32,365 nucleotides of DNA, taken from NCBI GenBank assembly GCA_025450635.1, contig JANWHA010000095.1, positions 1 to 32,365 on the forward strand, written 5' to 3'. Shown here in pieces: positions 26,448 through 32,365 of this stretch. Below the pieces are notes generated by a model that was not told the origin of the DNA, searched no databases, and saw nothing but the letters and a program-made list of their open reading frames with translations. Position 1 is the stretch's first letter, and each line of letters starts with the position of its first letter. The position numbers and the translations under genes were made by a program. Source of the DNA: Croceibacterium sp. Lineage in GTDB: Bacteria > Pseudomonadota > Alphaproteobacteria > Sphingomonadales > Sphingomonadaceae.

Positions 26448-27632
26448 ATGTTCCGCTGGCCGTCGGCCATCCGCCGTGGTGGCTTGCTTGTGCTCCTGAG
26501 CGCTCTCGCCGCCTGCTCGTCCGGCGATAAGGACTTCAAGCGCCCGCCGCCGCAAGTCGGGTACTATGTCGCGCAGGCCAGCACGGTGCCGTTGTCGGTC
26601 ACGCTCGGCGGGCGCACGGTGGCCTACGAGACCAGCGAGGTACGCCCCCAGGTTACCGGCCTGATCCAGCGGCGCCTGTTCGCCGAGGGCGCTTATGTCC
26701 GCGCCGGGCAGCCGCTCTATCAGATCGACGCGAGCCTCTATCGCGCGGCCGCGAACCAGGCACAGGCCAATGTCGCAAGCGCCCGCGCCAGCGAAGCCGC
26801 TTCGGTGGTCAAGGCCGACCGTTACAAGCCGCTCGCCGAGGCGCAAGCGGTGTCGCAGCAGGATTACACCGACGCCCTGGCCCAAGCGCGGGTCGCCCGG
26901 GCGACCGTCGCGCAAAACGCCGCCGCGCTCGACACCGCGCGCATCAACCTCCGCCACACGACCGTTCCGGCGCCGATCAGCGGCCGGATCGGCCGGTCGT
27001 TGTTCACCGTCGGCGCGCTCGTCAGCGCCAACCAGACGGACCCCCTGGCGGTGATCCAGCGGCTTGACCCGATCCACGTCGACATGGAGGAATCGGCCGC
27101 CGATCTCACGAGCCTGCGCCAGGCGCTGCAGCGCGGCGAAGTCGCATCCGGCAGCGCCGTGGTGCGCCTCAAGATGGAGGACGGCAGCGACTATCCCTAC
27201 GCCGGCCAGGTCCAGTTCTCCGAAGTCTCGGTCGACCAGAACACCGGCACCGTCACGCTGCGCGCCACCTTTCGCAATCCGCAGGGTCTGCTGCTGCCGG
27301 GCATGTTCGTGAAGGCGGTGTTCGACCAGGCGGTGCAGCCGAACGCGTTCCTGATTCCCCAGCCAGCCGTGCAGCGCGATTTCGATGGGTCGGCATTCGT
27401 GTACATCGTCGGCCCCGGCAATAAGGCGATGCGGCGCAAGCTCACCGCCGACCGCACCGACGGTACGAACTGGATCGTCACCGCGGGGCTCCAGCGCGGC
27501 GACCGGGTGATCACCCAGGGCCTCGCCAACCTCAAGCAGGGCATGAAAGTGCGGCCGGTACCGCAAAGCGCGCCGCAGCACGTCGGCGTGCGACCGCGCG
27601 GGGGCAAGTTCGCCGGCACGCGCCCGGGCTGA
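26448..27632 (+). CDS. RND efflux transporter periplasmic adaptor subunit (AcrA/MexA-like lipoprotein)
   Basis: Lipobox LSALAACSSG; EVRPQVTGLIQRRLFAEGAYVRAGQPLYQIDASLYRAA; LRHTTVPAPISGRIGRSLFTVGALVSANQTDPLAVIQRLDPIHVDMEES. Alternative GTG start at 26430. Confidence 0.93.
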   Translation: MFRWPSAIRRGGLLVLLSALAACSSGDKDFKRPPPQVGYYVAQASTVPLSVTLGGRTVAYETSEVRPQVTGLIQRRLFAEGAYVRAGQPLYQIDASLYRAAANQAQANVASARASEAASVVKADRYKPLAEAQAVSQQDYTDALAQARVARATVAQNAAALDTARINLRHTTVPAPISGRIGRSLFTVGALVSANQTDPLAVIQRLDPIHVDMEESAADLTSLRQALQRGEVASGSAVVRLKMEDGSDYPYAGQVQFSEVSVDQNTGTVTLRATFRNPQGLLLPGMFVKAVFDQAVQPNAFLIPQPAVQRDFDGSAFVYIVGPGNKAMRRKLTADRTDGTNWIVTAGLQRGDRVITQGLANLKQGMKVRPVPQSAPQHVGVRPRGGKFAGTRPG

Positions 27633-27635
27633 GCC

Positions 27636-30600
27636 ATGTCGCGGATTTTCATCGACCGGCCGATCTTCGCGTGGGTTCTCGCCATCGTCCTGATGCTGGC
27701 GGGCCTCGGCGCGCTGTTCTCGCTGCCGATCGAGCAGTATCCCGACATCGCCCCGGTCCAGGTGAACATCCGTGCCAGTTACCCCGGCGCGTCGGCCGAG
27801 ACGATCGAGAACAGCGTCACCCAGATCCTCGAGCAGCAGCTCACCGGGCTCGACGGCCTGCTCTACTTCAGCTCGCAGTCGAGCTCGCGCGGGCAGGCCA
27901 GCATCACCGCGGTGTTCGCCAAGGGCACCGACCCCGACATCGCCCAGGTGCAGGTGCAAAACGCGATCCAGTCAGCGATTTCGCGGATGCCGGCCGAAGT
28001 GCAGGCCCAAGGGGTGCGCGTCACCAAATCCAACGCCGACCAACTGCTGTCGGTGGCCGTCTACGACACGACCGACACGCGCTCGTTCCAGGACGTGTCC
28101 GATTACCTGACGTCGAACCTCCAGGACCCGCTCTCGCGAGTAAATGGGGTTGGCGACGTCAATGTGTTCGGCGCGCCGCACGCCATGCGAATCTGGCTCA
28201 ACCCGCAGCGCCTCGCCGCCTTCCAGTTGATGCCGAGCGACGTCATCAATGCGATCCGCAGCCAGAACACCGAAGTCGCCGCGGGGGAAGTCGGTGGCGT
28301 GCCGGCACCGGCCGGACAGTTGCTGAACGCAACGGTCACAGCACAATCGAAGCTCCAATCTCCCGAGCAGTTCGGCGACATCGTCCTCGAGACCAATCCC
28401 GACGGGTCGACCGTGCGCCTGAGAGACGTGGCGCGAGTCGAGATCGGGGCGGAAAGCTACAACATTGTCATGAGCGTGAACGGACACCCGGGTGCGGGCC
28501 TGTCGATTTCGCTCTCGCCCGGCGCCGACGCGCTGCGCACCGCCGATCTCGTCAAGGCGAAGGTGGCCCAGCTGGCGAGCAACATGCCTGACGGGCTCGC
28601 CTATGCCTACGCCAACGACTCGAGCAGTTTCATCCGTCTGTCGGTGTGGGAAGTCGAGAAATCACTGCTCGAGGCAATCGTCCTCGTCGTCATTGTCATG
28701 TTCGTCTTCCTGCAGAACTGGCGGGCGCTTCTGGTCCCGGCCATCGCCGTCCCCGTGGTGCTGCTCGGCACCTTCGCGGTGTTCTACGTGTTCGGCTACA
28801 CGATCAATACACTGACGCTGTTCGGCCTGGTGCTCGCCATCGGCCTGCTCGTCGACGACGCGATCGTGGTCGTCGAGAACGTCGAGCGCTTGCTGCACGA
28901 AAACCCGGGCATGAGCGCGAAGGACGCAACCATCATCTCGATGCGCGAGCTGCAGGTTGCCCTGTTCGCGATTGCGCTGGTGCTTTCCGCGGTGTTCCTG
29001 CCGATGGCCTTCTTCGGCGGTTCGACGGGTGTGATCTACCGCCAGTTCTCGCTCACGATCATTTCGGCGATGGTGCTCTCGGTGCTGGTCGCGCTGATCC
29101 TCAGCCCGGCGATCACCTCCACCGTGCTCAAGGCGAAGCGGGTTCATGGCGAGCCGCCGCGTCGCGGCTATCTGGAACGGCGGTTCCCCGGAGCGTGGGG
29201 GCGGGTCCATCAGTCCCAAGTGTGGTTCAACCGGACCTTCGAGCGGACGGTTCAGCGTTATTCCGCGAACGTCGAGAAGGTGGTCGACCGCAAGTGGCTG
29301 TTCCTAGCCATTTACGGCCTCGTCGTTCTGCTGCTGATCGTGTTGTTCGTTCGGCTCCCTGGCGGGTTCCTGCCGGAAGAAGACGAAGGTCGGGTGATGG
29401 TGCAGTGGCGGCTGCCGGCCGGCGCCACTCAGACGCGCTCGCTCGAAGTGAGTGATATCATCAAGAAATACCTCCACACCCAGGAGAAGGCCAACGTCGG
29501 CACGACGTTCCTTATTGCAGGCGGCGGCGGTGGCGGTGGCGCGTCCGGGCAGAACACCGGCCAGGCTTTCGTGGTCCTGGCGCCGTGGGATAAGCGCACG
29601 GGCAAGGACAACACCGCGCAGGCGATCGCCCAGCGGGCGACCGGCGCCTTTCGCGGGCTGCGCGATGCGCAGGTGTTTACTCTCGTCCCGGGCGCGGTTC
29701 GCGGCCTTGGCGATACCGCCGGGTTCAGCATGCAGCTGCAGAACGCCAGCGGGATGAGCCGCCAGCAATTCGCCGACGCGCGCGACCGCTTGCTGGCGAT
29801 GGCCAACGCCGATCCCAAGCTCGCGCAAGTGCGGCTTGGCGACTTGCCGGACGCTCCGACTCTGAAGGTCGATATGGATACCCAGAGGCTGAGCGCTTAC
29901 GGGTTGTCGACCGACGACGTGAACGCGACGCTCGCGACCGCCTGGGGCGGGCGCTACGTTAACGACTTCATTGATCGCGGGCGCGTGAAGCGCGTGTATG
30001 TGCAAGGCGACGCCCAGTACAGGGCTCGCCCGGAAGACATCTCGCAATGGTACGTCCGCTCGCGCAGCGGGGACATGGCGCCTTTCTCCTCGTTCGCGCG
30101 GATCGGCTGGGCAACCACCCCGACGACCACAAGCCGCTTCGGCGGGGTGCCGGCGTTCTCTTTCTCCGGCCAGGCGGCGCCCGGCACCAGCTCCGGCGAG
30201 GCGATGGACGAAATGGAGGCGCTGGCGGCCAAGATACCGGGCACCAGCGTCGCCTGGTCGGGCACATCGTATGAGGAGCGGCTGTCATCGGGCCGCGCAC
30301 CGCTGCTTTATTCGATTTCGCTGCTGGTGGTGTTCCTGTGCCTCGCGGCGCTGTTCGAAAGCTGGTCGATACCGGTAGCGGTGGTGCTGGTGATTCCGCT
30401 CGGCCTCGTCGGCGCGGTGTTCGCGGTGACCCTGCGCGGGTTGGAGAACGACGTGTATCTCCAGATCGGCCTGCTGACGACGATGGGCCTGGCGGCCAAG
30501 AACTCGATCCTGATGATCGAATTCGCCGAGCAGCAGGAGAAGAAGGGCGCGCGCGTGATCGAAGCTGCGGTGCGCGCGGCCCGCATTCGACTGCGGCCGA

Positions 30601-30842
30601 TCCTGATGACCAGCTTCGCCTTCATCTTCGGCGTGCTGCCGTTGGCGATCTCGACCGGCCCGGGCGCCAACAGCCGCATCGCCATCGGCACTTCGGTGAT
30701 CGGCGGCATGCTTACGGCCTCGGTGCTGGCGATCTTCTACATTCCGCTCCTCTTCGTCCTCGTCCGGCGGAGCACGCGCGATGGCATCAGCGCGCTGCGC
30801 GAACGTTTTCGCCGCCGGCGCGAGCAAGCGCAGCCGACATGA
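27636..30842 (+). CDS. RND efflux transporter permease, HAE1 family (AcrB/MexB-like)
   Basis: MSRIFIDRPIFAWVLAIVLMLAGLGALFSLPIEQYPDIAPVQVNIRASYPGASAETIENSVTQILEQQLTGLDGLLYFSSQSSS; VDDAIVVVENVERLL; GLAAKNSILMIEFAEQQ; RLRPILMTSFAFIFGVLPL. Confidence 0.97.
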   Translation: MSRIFIDRPIFAWVLAIVLMLAGLGALFSLPIEQYPDIAPVQVNIRASYPGASAETIENSVTQILEQQLTGLDGLLYFSSQSSSRGQASITAVFAKGTDPDIAQVQVQNAIQSAISRMPAEVQAQGVRVTKSNADQLLSVAVYDTTDTRSFQDVSDYLTSNLQDPLSRVNGVGDVNVFGAPHAMRIWLNPQRLAAFQLMPSDVINAIRSQNTEVAAGEVGGVPAPAGQLLNATVTAQSKLQSPEQFGDIVLETNPDGSTVRLRDVARVEIGAESYNIVMSVNGHPGAGLSISLSPGADALRTADLVKAKVAQLASNMPDGLAYAYANDSSSFIRLSVWEVEKSLLEAIVLVVIVMFVFLQNWRALLVPAIAVPVVLLGTFAVFYVFGYTINTLTLFGLVLAIGLLVDDAIVVVENVERLLHENPGMSAKDATIISMRELQVALFAIALVLSAVFLPMAFFGGSTGVIYRQFSLTIISAMVLSVLVALILSPAITSTVLKAKRVHGEPPRRGYLERRFPGAWGRVHQSQVWFNRTFERTVQRYSANVEKVVDRKWLFLAIYGLVVLLLIVLFVRLPGGFLPEEDEGRVMVQWRLPAGATQTRSLEVSDIIKKYLHTQEKANVGTTFLIAGGGGGGGASGQNTGQAFVVLAPWDKRTGKDNTAQAIAQRATGAFRGLRDAQVFTLVPGAVRGLGDTAGFSMQLQNASGMSRQQFADARDRLLAMANADPKLAQVRLGDLPDAPTLKVDMDTQRLSAYGLSTDDVNATLATAWGGRYVNDFIDRGRVKRVYVQGDAQYRARPEDISQWYVRSRSGDMAPFSSFARIGWATTPTTTSRFGGVPAFSFSGQAAPGTSSGEAMDEMEALAAKIPGTSVAWSGTSYEERLSSGRAPLLYSISLLVVFLCLAALFESWSIPVAVVLVIPLGLVGAVFAVTLRGLENDVYLQIGLLTTMGLAAKNSILMIEFAEQQEKKGARVIEAAVRAARIRLRPILMTSFAFIFGVLPLAISTGPGANSRIAIGTSVIGGMLTASVLAIFYIPLLFVLVRRSTRDGISALRERFRRRREQAQPT

Positions 30843-32221
30843 TCGGGCGCGTTGCGGCAGCGCTGGCCACGACGGCGCTCGCCGGCTGTTCGCTGGCGCC
30901 GGACTATCAACGCCCCGCCGCGCCCATTCCGCCTTCCTTCCCGCAGGGCCAGGCCTACCCGTCGCTGAAGCAGGGCGAGCTGCCGTCGATCTCATACAGC
31001 GACCTGTTCCGCGACCCGAGGCTGCGGGCGCTGATCGCCCAGGCTTTCGCCAACAATCGCGACTTGCGCGTGGCCGCCGCCAATCTCGCCGCGGCCCGGG
31101 CCCAGGTTCGCGTCACCCGCGCGGCGCAATTCCCCGAGGTCGATGCCAATGGCTCGGCGACCTATAACCGCGGTTCGGGCATGCGCTACGCGCTGCAAGG
31201 GGGAGTGTCGGCCTTCGAGCTCGATCTGTTCGGCCGTCTCGCCAACGCCACAGCCGCGCAGCGCGAGCGGGCGCTCGCCAGCGAGGCGGACGCGCGCACG
31301 GTGCGGATCGGCCTGGTAGCGGATCTGGCCAAGGCCTGGGTGACTTACGCCGCCGACCGCGACCTGATGGCCGTCGCTCAGGATACCGCGGCCGCGGCCA
31401 GGAAGGAGGTCGACCTCACCCGCCTGCGGCTGGAAGGCGGGATCGCACCGCGCACCGACCTTCGTCAGGCCGAGCAGATTCTCGACACCGCCGCGCAAGA
31501 TGTCGCCCAGCAAAAGGCTGCCCTGGCCCAGGATGAGAACCTCATCCGCCTTCTGGTCGGCGCTTCGTTCGATCCGGCGCTGTTGCCGGACGGGCTCGGC
31601 CAAATCGATGGCGAGTTCGTTGCCCTCGCTCCAGGGACCAGCTCCGACGTGCTGTTGCGCCGGCCGGACGTCGAGCAAGCGGAGCATCAGCTCAAAGCGG
31701 CCAACGCCGATATCGGCGTCGCCCGCGCCGAGTTGTTTCCGAAGATTTCCCTGACCGGGTTGCTCGGCCTGGCGAGCAGCGCGCTGACCTCGCTGTTCAC
31801 CGGCGGCGCGTTCACCGCGACCGCTGGAGCCAATGCTTCCTACGCGATCTTCGACGCCGGCGGGCGCCGGGCGAACGTCGCCGTCAGCGAAGCTCAGCGC
31901 AACGCAGCCCTGGCGACTTACGAAAAGGCCATCCAGACGGCGTTTCGCGAAATCTCGGACGTGCTCGCCGTACGCGGCACGATCGGCGACCGCTTGCAGG
32001 CGGCCCACGCCAACACCGAAGCCGCGGCCGACGCCGCCGGGCTGGAGGAGCAGCGCTATCGCGGCGGCATCGACAGCTTCCTCGCCAACCTCGACGCGCA
32101 GCGCAGCCTTTATGCCGCGCGGCGGCAGGAAGTGGCGGTGCGCGCGGCTACGCTGGAGAACCTGGTCGAGCTCTACCGCGCCTTGGGGGCGGACATCTTT
32201 GCCGGGCAGCCCACGCCGTAG
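30839..32221 (+). CDS. Efflux outer membrane protein (NodT/OprM family)
   Basis: Lipobox ATTALAGCSLAPDYQRP; NNRDLRVAAANLAAARAQVRVTRAAQFPEVDANGSATY; LLRRPDVEQAEHQLKAANADIGVARAELFPKISLTGLLG. ATGA overlap with the permease. Confidence 0.94.
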   Translation: MIGRVAAALATTALAGCSLAPDYQRPAAPIPPSFPQGQAYPSLKQGELPSISYSDLFRDPRLRALIAQAFANNRDLRVAAANLAAARAQVRVTRAAQFPEVDANGSATYNRGSGMRYALQGGVSAFELDLFGRLANATAAQRERALASEADARTVRIGLVADLAKAWVTYAADRDLMAVAQDTAAAARKEVDLTRLRLEGGIAPRTDLRQAEQILDTAAQDVAQQKAALAQDENLIRLLVGASFDPALLPDGLGQIDGEFVALAPGTSSDVLLRRPDVEQAEHQLKAANADIGVARAELFPKISLTGLLGLASSALTSLFTGGAFTATAGANASYAIFDAGGRRANVAVSEAQRNAALATYEKAIQTAFREISDVLAVRGTIGDRLQAAHANTEAAADAAGLEEQRYRGGIDSFLANLDAQRSLYAARRQEVAVRAATLENLVELYRALGADIFAGQPTP

Positions 32222-32245
32222 CCGTGGGCCTGCGCGGAAGAAACG

Positions 32246-32327
32246 TGCGGGCGGCCGGACTCGAACCGGCACGAGCTAAGCTCAGGGGATTTTAAGTCCC
32301 CGGCGTCTACCATTCCGCCACGCCCGC
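32246..32327 (-). tRNA. tRNA-Leu (anticodon UAA), CCA not encoded
   Basis: Reverse complement GCGGGCGTGGCGGAATGGTAGACGCCGGGGACTTAAAATCCCCTGAGCTTAGCTCGTGCCGGTTCGAGTCCGGCCGCCCGC: long variable arm; anticodon loop CTTAAAA. Confidence 0.95.
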
Positions 32328-32365
32328 CGCTGCGCGGATTAGCGGCTGCGGCGCGCAGTTACCAG

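Noticed and set aside
26352-27959. 535-aa minus-strand ORF antisense to the RND adaptor
   Set aside because: Antisense shadow of a well-supported gene; His/Arg/Asp-rich with no domain.

Overview
This 32.4 kb, GC-rich window looks like chromosomal alphaproteobacterial DNA. Gene content and protein style suggest Sphingomonadales; this is inference, not a database result. It is densely coding, with many ATGA/GTGA start/stop overlaps. From left to right it contains: the 3' end of sufS, an inverted repeat, then sufT, a GNAT gene and sufA; a small secreted protein and adenosine kinase; a two-gene GNAT (BioF2-like) and proline-dehydrogenase-like module; purD and xseA, whose start codons overlap head-to-head; DUF2093 and an M23 peptidase; a TonB-dependent receptor with a Pro-rich C-terminal tail, followed by a strong terminator and a decayed TPR/sulfotransferase-like pseudogene; a phytase-like esterase, rpmB and tadA; a LytS/LytTR-type two-component system overlapping nadC and a small membrane protein; a DsbA-like thiol oxidoreductase next to an M48 (BepA-like) protease; a large acidic PAS-like protein; mmcB with a well-formed alphaproteobacterial LexA box; a divergent cassette of a DUF6152 protein flanked by two paralogous secreted proteins; tRNA-Arg(CCG); a tripartite RND efflux operon; and tRNA-Leu(UAA). 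The best candidates for undescribed biology are the DUF6152/paralog cassette, whose predicted mature N-terminus is His-His, the proline-dehydrogenase-like protein lacking the catalytic Arg pair, the RND pump with a poly-Gly switch loop, and the SOS-box-controlled mmcB. No CRISPR array, transposase, prophage or obvious defence island was seen.
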